A stretch of DNA of 43,490 nt from contig VGDY01000013.1 in NCBI GenBank assembly GCA_016869555.1, positions 1 to 43,490 on the forward strand, in the 5' to 3' direction. Both the position numbers and the translations under genes were made by a program. The DNA is from Alphaproteobacteria bacterium. GTDB taxonomy: Bacteria; Pseudomonadota; Alphaproteobacteria; Rhizobiales; Beijerinckiaceae. The notes beneath the pieces were generated by a model. The model was not told the origin of the DNA and ran no database searches. It was given only the letters and a program-made list of their open reading frames with translations. Positions 26,452 to 34,830 of the stretch are shown piece by piece (position 1 is the first letter of the stretch; each line of letters starts with the position of its first letter).

Positions 26452-27309
26452 CTACTTCTCCTGCGGCAGCAGCGCCAGCAGATCGGCCATTTTCGGCGCG
26501 GCGGCGGGGTTCATCATGCCCACCACATGATAGCCGGCGTCGACATGCAGGATTTCGCCGGAAACGCCGCGCGCCATCGGCGACAGCAGATAGACCGCGG
26601 TCTCGCCGACTTCCTCGATCGTCACGACGCGGCGCAGCGGCGAATTATATTCGTTCCAGCGCAGGATATAGCGGAAGTCGCCGATGCCCGACGCCGCCAT
26701 GGTCTTGATCGGCCCGGCCGAAATCGCGTTGACGCGAATGTTCTTCGCGCCGAGATCGGCGGCGAGATAGCGCACCGACGCTTCGAGCGCCGCTTTGGCG
26801 ACGCCCATCACATTGTAATGCGGCATCCATTTCTCGGCGCCGTAATAGGTGAGCGTCAGGAGCGAGCCGCCGTCGGTCATCAGCTTCTCGGCGCGCTGCG
26901 CCAGCGCGGTGAACGAATAGCAGGAGATGTTGAGCGACATCTGGAAGTTTTCCAGCGTCGTCTCGACATAGCGCCCGTCGAGCTGATCCTTGTCGGAATA
27001 GGCGAGGCAGTGCACGACGAAATCGAGCCGGCCCCAGAGCCTTTCGATTTCGGCGAAGACGGCGTCCATCGTCTCCGGCTCGGCGACGTCGCAGCGGCCG
27101 ACGACCTGCGCGCCGATGTCGGCGGCGAGCGGCCGCACCCGCTTTTCCAGCGCCTCGATCTGATAGGTGAGCGCCAGTTCGGCGCCGGCGTCGGCGCAGG
27201 CCTTGGCGATGCCCCAGGCGATCGAGCGATTATTGGCGACGCCCAGAATGAGCCCCTTTTTTCCCTTGAGCAGTCCGGCGAATGGGGCGGGCGCAGCTTG
27301 TTGTGTCAT
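26452..27309 (-). CDS. fabI: Enoyl-[acyl-carrier-protein] reductase (NADH), FabI
   Basis: A 285-residue SDR-type reductase for the last step of each fatty-acid elongation cycle. It opens GLLKGKKGLILGVANNRSIAWGIA, the FabI cofactor motif. The active-site Tyr and Lys lie in YNVMGVAKAALEASVRYLA, preceded by LTLTYYGAEKWMP. The substrate loop AGPIKTMAASGIGDF contains the residues that contact enoyl-ACP and triclosan-type inhibitors. The ATG at 27309 (MTQQAAPAPF) is the family start; the frame remains open to 27507, which would overlap the divergent promoter region. It is divergent from the sigma-factor gene. Confidence 0.96.
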   Translation of the reverse strand: MTQQAAPAPFAGLLKGKKGLILGVANNRSIAWGIAKACADAGAELALTYQIEALEKRVRPLAADIGAQVVGRCDVAEPETMDAVFAEIERLWGRLDFVVHCLAYSDKDQLDGRYVETTLENFQMSLNISCYSFTALAQRAEKLMTDGGSLLTLTYYGAEKWMPHYNVMGVAKAALEASVRYLAADLGAKNIRVNAISAGPIKTMAASGIGDFRYILRWNEYNSPLRRVVTIEEVGETAVYLLSPMARGVSGEILHVDAGYHVVGMMNPAAAPKMADLLALLPQEK

Positions 27310-27460
27310 GCTCGTCTGTTTCCTGGGCCTGAAATCTGCTCGGCGGCGCTCGCCGTTTAACGCGGTTTTGGCGCAAAGGAAACCCTCGCCCCAAAGGGGT
27401 TCGCACCGGCGAAAAAGCGCGCGCGAATTGCAGCAAGCATAGCCAATCGCGCGGCTTTGC

Positions 27461-27476
27461 CCTATCATTCGATAGG
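27461..27476. promoter_or_regulatory. Perfect palindrome in the fabI / sigma-factor divergent promoter region
   Basis: CCTATC-ATTC-GATAGG is a perfect 6-bp inverted repeat located 51 bases upstream of the sigma-factor ATG and 151 bases upstream of fabI. The right arm merges into GGAAAC (27474-27479), which resembles a -35 box of ECF promoters, though I cannot find a matching -10 element. It may be an operator for one or both genes. Confidence 0.4.
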
Positions 27477-27527
27477 AAACGTCACTGGCTGCGCAAACAA
27501 GCGACAAGAGCGAGCGGAGCGCGCCGC

Positions 27528-28028
27528 ATGGGCAGAAGGTCCGATATCATCGCGGGACTGGGCGGCGCGACTCCGGCGCTCAGGCGCTACGCTCGCGCGC
27601 TCTGCGCCGGAGCGGGCCAGGCCGTCGCCGACGATCTGCTTCAAAGCGCGCTGCAGTCGGTCGGCGCGCGGATCCGCTCGCGCGATCTGCGCCCGGCCGA
27701 TCTCGCCGAGGCGCGAATCGAAACTTATGCGACGCTTGTCGCGTTCGCCGAGAAAAAGCTCGCGGGCGCGCCCGGACCGGCGTCGCGCCACCCGCCGATC
27801 GTTCACGGCCTCGCCAGTCTCGGCTTCGACGAGCGCGCCGTGCTGCTGCTCGTCTCGCTCGAGGGCTTCGGCTATGACGCCGCGGCGCGAATCGTCGGCG
27901 CGACGCGGGAAGCCGCGCTGGCGCGGCTGATGCGCGCCCGCGCCGCGCTGGGCGCGGAAGGGCTGCGGCCGGTCGCGCCGCTCGAGGGCGGCCGTCGCGC
28001 CGCCTCCCATCTGCGGGTCGTGAAGTAG
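27528..28028 (+). CDS. ECF-type RNA polymerase sigma factor (degenerate)
   Basis: A 166-residue sigma-70-like protein. Region 2 is short and weakly conserved (TPALRRYARALCAGAGQAVADDLLQSALQ), while the region 4 helix-turn-helix is clear (SLGFDERAVLLLVSLEGFGYDAAARIVGATREAALARLMRAR). The -35 recognition part therefore looks intact while the -10 part is reduced. The gene is followed 4 bases later by a membrane anti-sigma factor, the normal arrangement. A short region 2 suggests a divergent ECF group or an inefficient regulator. The signal it answers to is unknown. Confidence 0.78.
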   Translation: MGRRSDIIAGLGGATPALRRYARALCAGAGQAVADDLLQSALQSVGARIRSRDLRPADLAEARIETYATLVAFAEKKLAGAPGPASRHPPIVHGLASLGFDERAVLLLVSLEGFGYDAAARIVGATREAALARLMRARAALGAEGLRPVAPLEGGRRAASHLRVVK

Positions 28029-28032
28029 CGCG

Positions 28033-28923
28033 ATGACGCCCTCGGCGCTGATCGAAGAATCCGACCTGCACGCGCTGGTCGACGGCGAACTCGACCCCGA
28101 GCGGCGGCGCAAGGTCGAAGATCACCTGCTGCAACATCCCGAGGACGCCGCGCTCGTCGAAGGCTGGCGCCGCCAGAACGCCGCGTTGCGCGCCGCCTTT
28201 GAACCGGTGGCGCTGGAGACGCCGCCGCTGTCGCTGCGCGAGGCGGCGGCGCGTCCGCCGGCGCCGCCGGCCGGTCAGGGACCGATCGAAACCGGCGCCA
28301 TCCACTGGGGGCGCCCCGGCGCCGCGCCGCGACCGGCGCGCAAGCTCGACGATATCCGCGCCAGCCGCCGGCGGCAGGCGCTCGCCTCGACGCTGCTCAC
28401 GCTCGTCGCCGGCGCGACTGTCGCGGTTGCGGCGCTGCTCTTCTTGGCGAGCCGGCCGCCCGCGCAGCATCCGACTCTGACAATCGCCGCCACGAGCTAT
28501 GCGTCTAGAGCCGGGCTGACCTACGCCACCTATGCGCTCGACGGCCGGCCCGTCGAGATCGACGCCGCTCACGGCGGCGAGCTTCTCGCATGGCTGCAAG
28601 AGCGGGTCGGTTTTGCGCGCACGCCGGATTTGACGGGCGTCGGGTTGCGGCTGCTTGGCGGCCGGGTCGCGCCGGGCGTCGCCAGCCCGGCGGCGTTTCT
28701 CGTCTATGAGCGCGACGACGGCGCGCGCGTGGGGCTTTATTTCGAGCGCGCCGACGCCGGCGCCGCGCCTTCGGGTCAGCGCGGGCAGGGAGTCTCGGTC
28801 ATCGAATGGCGCGCCGGCGGCTTTGCCTTCGTCCTCGTCGGCGTCATGGCGCCGGACGCCATGCAGGCGGCGGCGGAAGCGGCCGCCGCCGCAGTCGTCG
28901 CGGTCCCGCCCGAGGCGAAATAA
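28033..28923 (+). CDS. Transmembrane anti-sigma factor
   Basis: A 296-residue protein whose N-terminal part (DLHALVDGELDPERRRKVEDHL) is the anti-sigma domain typical of ECF antagonists. The CxxC half of the zinc-binding H-x3-C-x2-C motif is missing (HLLQHPE follows), so it is a non-zinc member. A transmembrane helix spans about residues 116-140 (LASTLLTLVAGATVAVAALLF at its core). A C-terminal periplasmic domain of about 150 residues ends in an Ala-rich stretch. It would hold the sigma factor at the membrane and release it on a signal in the periplasm. The 4-base gap means translational coupling. Confidence 0.83.
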   Translation: MTPSALIEESDLHALVDGELDPERRRKVEDHLLQHPEDAALVEGWRRQNAALRAAFEPVALETPPLSLREAAARPPAPPAGQGPIETGAIHWGRPGAAPRPARKLDDIRASRRRQALASTLLTLVAGATVAVAALLFLASRPPAQHPTLTIAATSYASRAGLTYATYALDGRPVEIDAAHGGELLAWLQERVGFARTPDLTGVGLRLLGGRVAPGVASPAAFLVYERDDGARVGLYFERADAGAAPSGQRGQGVSVIEWRAGGFAFVLVGVMAPDAMQAAAEAAAAAVVAVPPEAK

Positions 28924-28932
28924 ACGCTTGCG

Positions 28933-29910
28933 TTACGACATTTTGGCGCGCGGATCATATGGCTGGGCGTCCCGCCATTCGCGCATCCGCGCGTCAAGAT
29001 CGCTCGACGCGGTATCGGGCAACATGATCTTCAAGGAGACGTACAGGTCTCCGGCGATCTTTCCCTCCGACGGCGGCAGGCCCTTGCCGCGCAACCGCAG
29101 CATGCGGCCGCTGTTGGAGTGCGGCGGAATCGTGAGCTCCACCCTGCCGTCGAGCGTCGGCGTCTCGACGCGTCCGCCGAGCGCGGCCTCGTAAACGGTC
29201 ACCGGCAGCTCGAGCCGCAAATCGCGGCCGTCCAGTTTGAAATAGGGATGCGGCGCGACCTTTACGGTGACGATGGCGTCGCCGGGTTCGCCGCCCATGG
29301 CGCCGGGTTGGCCTTGACCGCGCAGACGGATCTGTTGGCCATCATCCACGCCGGCCGGGATTTTGACTTCCAGCGTGCGTCCGCTCGGCAGAATGACCCG
29401 CGCCGAACCGCCATGGGCGACCGTCTCGAGCGGCACGGTGGCGGCGGCGGCGACGTCGTCGCCGCGAGTCGGCTGAGCCGCGCCGCGCCGTCGCCCGCCC
29501 GCGCCGAAGAGATCGGCGAAGAGGTCGGATGGGTCGAAGCTCCCGCGTCCGCCGGGCGCCTCATTGCCGAAATGAAATTCGTAATGCGGTTCGCCGCCGC
29601 CGGGCGCGCCCCCGCCGGTGCGCCAGCCGCGGGTGAAGCCGCCGGGACCTCCCTGTGCGCCGAACCCTTCGAAGCCGGTGTAGCGGGGCTTGCCGTCCGG
29701 ACCGATCTCGCCCTTGTCGAACTGCGCTTTTTTCGTCTCATCCCCGACGATTTCATAGGCCGAATTGATTTCGGAGAAGCGCTCCTTGGCCTTCGCGTCG
29801 TCCTTGTTGCGGTCGGGATGGAATTTCTTGGCGAGCTGGCGATAGGCCTTCTTGATTTCGGCGGGGCTCGCCGATTTGGCCACGCCGAGAACGTCGTAAG
29901 GATCGCGCAT
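28933..29910 (-). CDS. DnaJ-family type B co-chaperone (CbpA-like)
   Basis: A 325-residue protein. An N-terminal J domain ([20 protein letters not shown]) with the HPD motif at residues 31-33 is followed by a Gly/Phe-rich linker ([17 protein letters not shown]). Two C-terminal substrate-binding beta domains come next ([19 protein letters not shown], then [20 protein letters not shown]). No CxxCxGxG zinc repeats occur, so it is type B rather than true DnaJ. It stimulates DnaK ATPase and binds unfolded protein. The stop lies 9 bases from the convergent anti-sigma gene. CbpA is the nearest E. coli analogue; its DNA binding cannot be judged. Confidence 0.9.
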   Translation of the reverse strand: MRDPYDVLGVAKSASPAEIKKAYRQLAKKFHPDRNKDDAKAKERFSEINSAYEIVGDETKKAQFDKGEIGPDGKPRYTGFEGFGAQGGPGGFTRGWRTGGGAPGGGEPHYEFHFGNEAPGGRGSFDPSDLFADLFGAGGRRRGAAQPTRGDDVAAAATVPLETVAHGGSARVILPSGRTLEVKIPAGVDDGQQIRLRGQGQPGAMGGEPGDAIVTVKVAPHPYFKLDGRDLRLELPVTVYEAALGGRVETPTLDGRVELTIPPHSNSGRMLRLRGKGLPPSEGKIAGDLYVSLKIMLPDTASSDLDARMREWRDAQPYDPRAKMS

Positions 29911-30030
29911 AATTTTCCAATGAGCCCATGTGAGCGCCCGCCCTCCGTGGCGCGAGCGCGTATGTCCAGCCTATTATTTGGGAGAAGCCCGTCCGCAACG
30001 CAAGCGGCGAAGGTCGCGTCGGTTCGAAGG

Positions 30031-30780
30031 CTAACCCGACCGCGAAGCGAAAAAGGCGGAAAAGCGCTCCCGCGCCTCGGGCGATGTCAGCGCTTTTGCG
30101 AAGAGCGCCGCCTCGGCGTCGATGCGCGCCAGAATGTCCTTCGGCTCGCCGCGCATCAGCCGCCGCGCCATGCGAAGCGCCTGCGCCGGCTTCGTCGCCA
30201 GCCGAATCGCGGCGTCCATCGCAAGCTCAAGCACCGCATCCGGAGGCGCAACGCGGTTGACCAGGCCGAGCCGCAACGCCTCCTCGCCGTCGAAGCCGTC
30301 GCCGAGCAGCAGATATTGGGACGCCCTGGCCATGCCGAAGCGCTGCGGAACGAGCAGGCTCGCGCCGCCCTCCGGCGGCAGGGCGAGGTCGATGAACGGC
30401 ATTTTGAAGCGGGCGTCGGGGCTCGCATAGACGAGGTCGCAATGAAACAGAAGCGTGGTTCCGACGCCGACGGCGTCGCCGGTGACGGCGGCGACGAGCG
30501 GCTTGTCGAAGGCCGCGGCGGCGCGAATGAAAGCCAGCGCCGGAAAGGTCTCGGCGCTCGCCGCGAAATCGCGAAAATCGGCGAGATCATTGCCGGCGCT
30601 GAAATTTCCGCCGGCGCCGGCGAAGACGACGGCGCGCACGGCGTCGTCGCCGGCCGCCGCTTCGAGCGTCGCGATCAATGCGCGATACATTTCGCGGTCG
30701 AGGGCGTTCTTCTTTTCAGGACGATTGATCAGCAGCCGCAGCGCCCCGTGATGGCTGGAAACGACGATCTTTTCGGACAT
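30031..30780 (-). CDS. Enoyl-CoA hydratase/isomerase (crotonase family)
   Basis: A 249-residue crotonase-fold protein. The oxyanion-hole segments are AGAGGNFSAGNDLADF and VTGDAVGVGTTLLFHCD. A distal catalytic Glu is likely in LPPEGGASLLVPQRFG, the pattern of delta3,delta2-enoyl-CoA isomerases as much as of hydratases. Either can act in fatty-acid beta-oxidation. No thiolase or acyl-CoA dehydrogenase is nearby to settle it. The ATG at 30780 fits; TCCATG on the minus strand shows no strong ribosome binding site. Confidence 0.85.
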   Translation of the reverse strand: MSEKIVVSSHHGALRLLINRPEKKNALDREMYRALIATLEAAAGDDAVRAVVFAGAGGNFSAGNDLADFRDFAASAETFPALAFIRAAAAFDKPLVAAVTGDAVGVGTTLLFHCDLVYASPDARFKMPFIDLALPPEGGASLLVPQRFGMARASQYLLLGDGFDGEEALRLGLVNRVAPPDAVLELAMDAAIRLATKPAQALRMARRLMRGEPKDILARIDAEAALFAKALTSPEARERFSAFFASRSG

Positions 30781-30884
30781 GGAGGCTTCTCCATCGGTTT
30801 AGGCGAGGACCAGGCGGCGGGCGCTTGGCGTCGACTAGTCAAATTTTTGAACGATTTCGGTGCGAAGGCTCTAATGTAGGGAGA

Positions 30885-30899
30885 ATGCTCAAAGAGCAT
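30885..30899. promoter_or_regulatory. Perfect short inverted repeat upstream of the envelope cluster
   Basis: ATGCTC-AAA-GAGCAT is an exact 6-bp inverted repeat in the 230-base gap before the first gene of the plus-strand envelope cluster. It is AT-richer than its neighbourhood and could be an operator. It is 105 bases from the enoyl-CoA hydratase start, so it could also serve that gene. Confidence 0.35.
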
Positions 30900-31010
30900 C
30901 GATGACTTGCTAAACGCCATACAAGCGGCTAGAATTCGGCGCTATGAAGCTTGCCGAGAATGGGCGCCCGCCAATTCCATCGGATTACGAGCATCAGGGA
31001 CATGTCCGTC

Positions 31011-31715
31011 ATGAACCTCCGCGAGGCAGTCAAGCGTTTTTTTGACGGTTCGCCCGCCCGTGGCCAAAGCTTCGTCTACGCAGCGGAGCAGCGTCTCGTC
31101 GCAAGCATGGCTCAGGCCGCGCCTTGGTGGATCGCGCCAGCGCACCTGTCGCTGATTGGCGCGATCGGGGCCGTTCTCGCGGCCGCCACGCTGATCGGCT
31201 GCCGCTCATGGCCGGATTTGGTCTGGCTGGTGCCGCCGGCAATGCTCGTCAATTGGTACGGCTTGACGGTGGATCTGCCGCTTGCGCGGTTGCGCGGCGA
31301 CGAACTTCCGGGCGCCGGAATGGCGCATCACGTCGCCGAGCTCTTCTCCCATGTCGTCCTCATCGTCGCCTATGGCTTCTCGCCGTTCCTGACCTTGCGC
31401 GCCGCGGCCGCGGTGCTCGTCTGCTACCTGCTCTTCTCCGCCTATGGCTATATTCGCGCCGCCACCCGGCACGTTCAGCAAATGGCCTATATCGGTCTGG
31501 GCGTGACCGAGTTTCGCATCCTCCTGGCGTTCTGGCCTTTCGCCGCGATTGCGCTCGGCGTTCCGGAAAGTCAGCATGATCGCTGGCCGGCGATCGACGT
31601 TGCCGTCATCGGGTTGGCGCTGGTGGCGATTTTCGGCCTGCTTGGCAAGCTGTTGAAGGACGGACGCAGGATCGCCGCCGCCTCGTCGGCCGCAGCGTCA
31701 AATCAGGACAAATAG
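31011..31715 (+). CDS. CDP-alcohol phosphatidyltransferase-like membrane protein with a degenerate active site
   Basis: A 234-residue polytopic membrane protein, clearly paralogous to the protein at 33833-34582: shared segments include HLSLIGAIGAVL / HLTAIGLCGAVL, GFSPF / GMSPF, and VTEFRILLAFW / ATEFRILVACW. In the intact paralogue the motif is D-x2-D-G-x2-A-R-x9-G-x3-D-x3-D. Here the same positions are L85, D88, L89, A92, R93, G103, H107 and L111, so three of the four aspartates that bind the metals and the CDP-alcohol are gone. It is probably not a functional phosphatidyltransferase in the normal sense. It may be a partner subunit, a scaffold or a binding protein. ATG 31011 is chosen for AGGGA 10 bases upstream; the TTG at 30951 is in frame but less likely. 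Confidence 0.72.
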   Translation: MNLREAVKRFFDGSPARGQSFVYAAEQRLVASMAQAAPWWIAPAHLSLIGAIGAVLAAATLIGCRSWPDLVWLVPPAMLVNWYGLTVDLPLARLRGDELPGAGMAHHVAELFSHVVLIVAYGFSPFLTLRAAAAVLVCYLLFSAYGYIRAATRHVQQMAYIGLGVTEFRILLAFWPFAAIALGVPESQHDRWPAIDVAVIGLALVAIFGLLGKLLKDGRRIAAASSAAASNQDK

Positions 31716-31782
31716 TCCTCGCGAAACCTCCAAATGGGCGCGAGCGCGGGGAACTTTATTTAGGCGCGCGCATTTTCCTCCC

Positions 31783-32211
31783 ATGCGCGCAGCTGCGACG
31801 GTCGCGATTATCGGCATTCTGCTCGGCGCCGGCGGCGCGAGAGACGCCGCGCACGCCGGCTCCACGGCTGTTTCCGGCGGCGAAGCGAGCGCCGCCGAGA
31901 CCGATGCTCGCGCGGACTGGGTCGTTCGAATCGAAGCCGCGCGACAGCGCTACGCGGCCTTCGTCGCGCGCGCCGAATCGGAGTTTCGCGCTCGACAGCC
32001 AGCGCGCATCGCCGCCGCTGTCTCATCGGAGCCGCTCTCGGCCGTCCTCGACGACCCGACGCTTCGTTATAATGATCTGGTCGTGACCGCCGACGGTGTT
32101 TTCGCCTTTCGCGGGGCGGAGGCTTTCCGCCACAGCGAGACGGATTTCGAGCGCCTGCCCGACGCGCGCATTCGCGCGCTGTCGCTGCGGACCTATGGCG
32201 AAACTAATTGA
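31783..32211 (+). CDS. Small secreted protein of unknown function
   Basis: A 142-residue protein with a signal peptide (AAATVAIIGILLGAGGARDA, cleavage near residue 24). The mature part is rich in Ala, Arg and Glu, with a helical section (WVVRIEAARQRYAAFVARAE) and a C-terminal FRGAEAFRHSETDFERLPDA. It lies 67 bases after the degenerate phosphatidyltransferase and probably shares its transcript. No domain is recognised. Confidence 0.72.
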   Translation: MRAAATVAIIGILLGAGGARDAAHAGSTAVSGGEASAAETDARADWVVRIEAARQRYAAFVARAESEFRARQPARIAAAVSSEPLSAVLDDPTLRYNDLVVTADGVFAFRGAEAFRHSETDFERLPDARIRALSLRTYGETN

Positions 32212-32227
32212 AAAAGGACAGATTCTC

Positions 32228-32267
32228 CCGGCTGGATCAGCCGGCTGCAGGCTTTAGTAGTTTTTTT
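32228..32267 (+). terminator. Hairpin followed by a T-run, possible terminator
   Basis: CCGGCTG (32228-32234), loop GAT, CAGCCGG (32238-32244) form a perfect 7-bp stem. Seven T at 32261-32267 follow 16 bases later, too far for a classical intrinsic terminator, though an alternative stem AGCC/GGCT just before the T-run could bridge this. It could end the first two-gene transcript before the export gene. Confidence 0.4.
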
Positions 32268-32398
32268 AGCATCATTCAGAAATCGGTGGTATTTCGGACA
32301 TATCGCCGGCATATTGCCTTTGCCTGTACAGTTACAATAGTGTGTCTCCCGGCGCAGAGTTAGGGACTTCGCGTCAGAGGACGCATCTTGGAGCGACT

Positions 32399-33583
32399 TT
32401 GATAATCGCCATTCCCCATCCGCTACGGCTCTGCCTTTCGCTCGCACTCGGACTGTCGATGGCGGGCTGCGCGATCTTTCCCGCTGGCGGTCCAAGCGGC
32501 AAGGACATCGTCGAAGATGTCAGGCCGAGCCTGGCCGGCGATGCGCCGAGCTACGCGCTCGTCGAGATCGACCAAAACTCCCTGACTGCGCTCGCCCGCC
32601 GCGCGCCGCCCACGCTGCGCGGCTATTTCGGCGATTACCGGCCGGCCGGCAGCCAGACCATCGGCGTCGGCGATTCGGTTCAAATCACGGTTTGGGAGGC
32701 CGCTTCGGGCGGGTTGTTTTCGTCGTCCGGCGGCGATCGGATGAGCCCGGGTTCCCGATCGGCCGCGATTCCGGATCAAGTGGTCGGACGGGACGGTTCG
32801 GTCACCGTTCCTTACGCCGGCCGCATTCAGGTCGCCGGCCGCAGTCAGCAAGAAGTCGAGGCGGCGATCGTCGAACGACTGCGCGGCAAGGCGATCGAGC
32901 CGCAGGCCGTCGTCAACGTCACCCACAATATCACCAACACCGTTACGGTGACCGGCGAGGTCTCGAATGGCGCGCGCATTCCTCTCAGCCTCAAGGGCGA
33001 CCGCGTCATGGACGTGATCGCGGCGGCGGGAGGCTATCGCTCGCCGGTTCACGAAACCTTCGTGACGCTGACCCGCGGCGACCGCACGGCGCGCGCGCCC
33101 ATTCAGGCGCTGCTCACCAATCCTCGCGAAGACATCTATCTGCGGGCGGGGGACATTTTGACCATCGAGCGCACGCCGCCGACCTTTACGGTCATCGGCG
33201 CGACCGGCGCGAACGCCGTCATGCCCTTTGACGCGCGCGGCCTCACGCTCGAAGAGGCGATCGGCCGGGCGGGCGGGCTGACCGACTCCCGGGCCGACCC
33301 GGACGGCGTTTTCGTCTTGCGCTATGAGCCGGCGAGCGTCGTCCGCGAATATCCCAATGTCGCGCCGAGCCTGCTCGAGCGCGGCCAGGTGCCCGTCGCC
33401 TATCACCTCAATATGCGCGAACCCGCGGCCCTGTTTGCGGCGCGGCGCTTCTCCATGCGCGACAAGGACATTCTCTATGTCAGCAATGCGCCGCTTGCCG
33501 ACATCAGCAAGGTTGTGCAGCTTTTTCAGATGGTCAGCCAGCCGGCGATTCAAGGCGCCCTGGTCACCCGCTATTTCCAGTGA
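32399..33583 (+). CDS. Polysaccharide export lipoprotein (Wza/BexD family)
   Basis: A 394-residue outer-membrane export protein. The lipobox LSMAGC ends the signal peptide at about residue 23, and a Poly_export domain follows (VGDSVQITVWEAASGG, RDGSVTVPYAGRIQVAGRS), then SLBB-type beta-grasp repeats (VTVTGEVSNGARIPLSL...MDVIAAAGGYR; FTVIGATGANAVMPF...EEAIGRAGGLT). The family forms the outer-membrane channel for capsule or exopolysaccharide. TTG 32399 is preferred because GGAG (32390-32393) is 5 bases before it and the signal peptide then starts the protein; a GTG at 32342 is in frame. No tyrosine kinase, flippase or polymerase is present in this window, so it may serve a dispersed system. TACAAT (32333-32338) upstream may be a -10 box. 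Confidence 0.85.
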   Translation: MIIAIPHPLRLCLSLALGLSMAGCAIFPAGGPSGKDIVEDVRPSLAGDAPSYALVEIDQNSLTALARRAPPTLRGYFGDYRPAGSQTIGVGDSVQITVWEAASGGLFSSSGGDRMSPGSRSAAIPDQVVGRDGSVTVPYAGRIQVAGRSQQEVEAAIVERLRGKAIEPQAVVNVTHNITNTVTVTGEVSNGARIPLSLKGDRVMDVIAAAGGYRSPVHETFVTLTRGDRTARAPIQALLTNPREDIYLRAGDILTIERTPPTFTVIGATGANAVMPFDARGLTLEEAIGRAGGLTDSRADPDGVFVLRYEPASVVREYPNVAPSLLERGQVPVAYHLNMREPAALFAARRFSMRDKDILYVSNAPLADISKVVQLFQMVSQPAIQGALVTRYFQ

Positions 33584-33832
33584 GGCACAAATGTTGCTCT
33601 ACACTGGATGCCGGAACAGCTGCGCATCGCCGCGTAGGGACGATCGGGAGGGCGCCGCCAAATTCGACGCCGAACCAAACCTCGGCAGTTCGTGTGATAT
33701 GTGGTCCGTTCGCCGATCGTAGATGCGGGGTAAGTTGAAGACATGTCATCGTTTTGCCTGCATCCTGTGTGACAGGGGCGCGATCGGTTCGCACAGAGGC
33801 TGGCGGGTTGAACGCGTTTTGAGGGAGTTGTT

Positions 33833-34582
33833 ATGGCCAATCAGCGGATCAACGAGAGTTTTCTCGCGGTCAAGGAGCGCGCCGCGCTGCTGGCCCTGGT
33901 GAAGCGTTTGCCGGACTGGGCGACTCCGGACCACCTAACGGCGATTGGCCTATGCGGCGCCGTTCTGACTCTGTTCAGCTTCGTTGCCTGTCGTTGGTCC
34001 AACTGTTTTCTTGTCGGCGTCGTTTTAGGCCTCTTTCTCAATTGGTTTGGCGATTCTCTCGATGGCACGCTGGCGCGTTTCCGTTCGATCGAGCGACCGC
34101 ATTATGGTTATTTCATTGACCATTCGTCAGATCTTATCGCCCAAACTTTGATCATCATCGGTCTCGGCATGTCGCCTTTTTTCACTGTCGCCTCATCGCT
34201 CCTGGTGCTTTCGCTCTACCTGCTGATGAGCTCGTACACCTATTTGAGGGTCGTGACCGAGAGCGTGCATCGGCTTTCTTACGGCGGCATGGGCGCCACG
34301 GAATTTCGCATTTTGGTCGCGTGCTGGGCGCTTTTCGCCGCTTGGTTCGGCCCCGGCATCGCGACGGCGCAGGCTTATGGCTTCGCGGTGCTCGACATCG
34401 TCATTGGCGGCCTGTCCGCCTTGACCTTTCTGGGCTTCGTCGTCGTCATACAGAAGGATCTGATGCGGCTGCAGCGCGAAGAGCGCGATATGATCAAGTC
34501 GCTCCAGCCGGCGCCGGCGGCGGATGAACAATCGATATTGGATGTAGACGAAAAGAGACTGATGGAATCGGCCGCCGGCTAG
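33833..34582 (+). CDS. CDP-alcohol phosphatidyltransferase (active-site motif intact)
   Basis: A 249-residue polytopic membrane enzyme. The CDP-alcohol phosphatidyltransferase signature is complete: D74-x2-D77-G78-x2-A81-R82-x9-G92-x3-D96-x3-D100, read in GDSLDGTLARFRS and GYFIDHSSD. Such enzymes transfer a phosphatidyl or phospho-diacylglycerol group from a CDP-lipid to an alcohol acceptor, which here is unknown. About six membrane helices follow the usual pattern, with a hydrophilic C-terminal tail (DLMRLQREERDMIKSLQPAP) not shared by standard PgsA. It starts 249 bases after the export gene stop, with a GAGGGAG ribosome binding site before ATG 33833. The degenerate paralogue is two genes upstream. 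Confidence 0.85.
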   Translation: MANQRINESFLAVKERAALLALVKRLPDWATPDHLTAIGLCGAVLTLFSFVACRWSNCFLVGVVLGLFLNWFGDSLDGTLARFRSIERPHYGYFIDHSSDLIAQTLIIIGLGMSPFFTVASSLLVLSLYLLMSSYTYLRVVTESVHRLSYGGMGATEFRILVACWALFAAWFGPGIATAQAYGFAVLDIVIGGLSALTFLGFVVVIQKDLMRLQREERDMIKSLQPAPAADEQSILDVDEKRLMESAAG

Positions 34583-34644
34583 CGCGCGACTCGCGAAAAA
34601 CGCGTAAAGCGCTCTCAAGGCTTTTGGAATCGATCACGCCATCC

Positions 34645-34682
34645 GCGTTTGGGCGGGTCCCGCCAAACGCAGCGTGATCTAG
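34645..34682. repeat. 38-bp palindromic repeat, copy A (upstream of hpnA)
   Basis: The unit begins GCGTTTGGGCGGG and ends AAACGCAGCGTGATCTAG, and matches copy B at 35826-35863 at 28 of 38 positions without gaps. Its left and right arms (GCGTTTGG and CCAAACGC) are perfect complements, so it can form a hairpin. The outer ATCACGC / GCGTGAT bases extend the pairing. Confidence 0.65.
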
Positions 34683-34830
34683 CGGCTGCGGACAAAGCTA
34701 CGGTCCAACCCGAACACAAGTGGCGCCACTTTTCTGGACGCGGCGGGCATTTCGTCGTTTCCGCAGCAAATGAGCGGCGACTTGGTTCCGGCGTCTGGTG
34801 GAGAATTCCGGCGCCGAGGCAGGATTGGGC

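Noticed and set aside
33584-33832. A short gene in the gap between the export lipoprotein and the intact phosphatidyltransferase
   Set aside because: Open frames there (for example from 33591) have no ribosome binding site, no family similarity and shifted composition. I regard the 249 bases as the upstream region of the phosphatidyltransferase.
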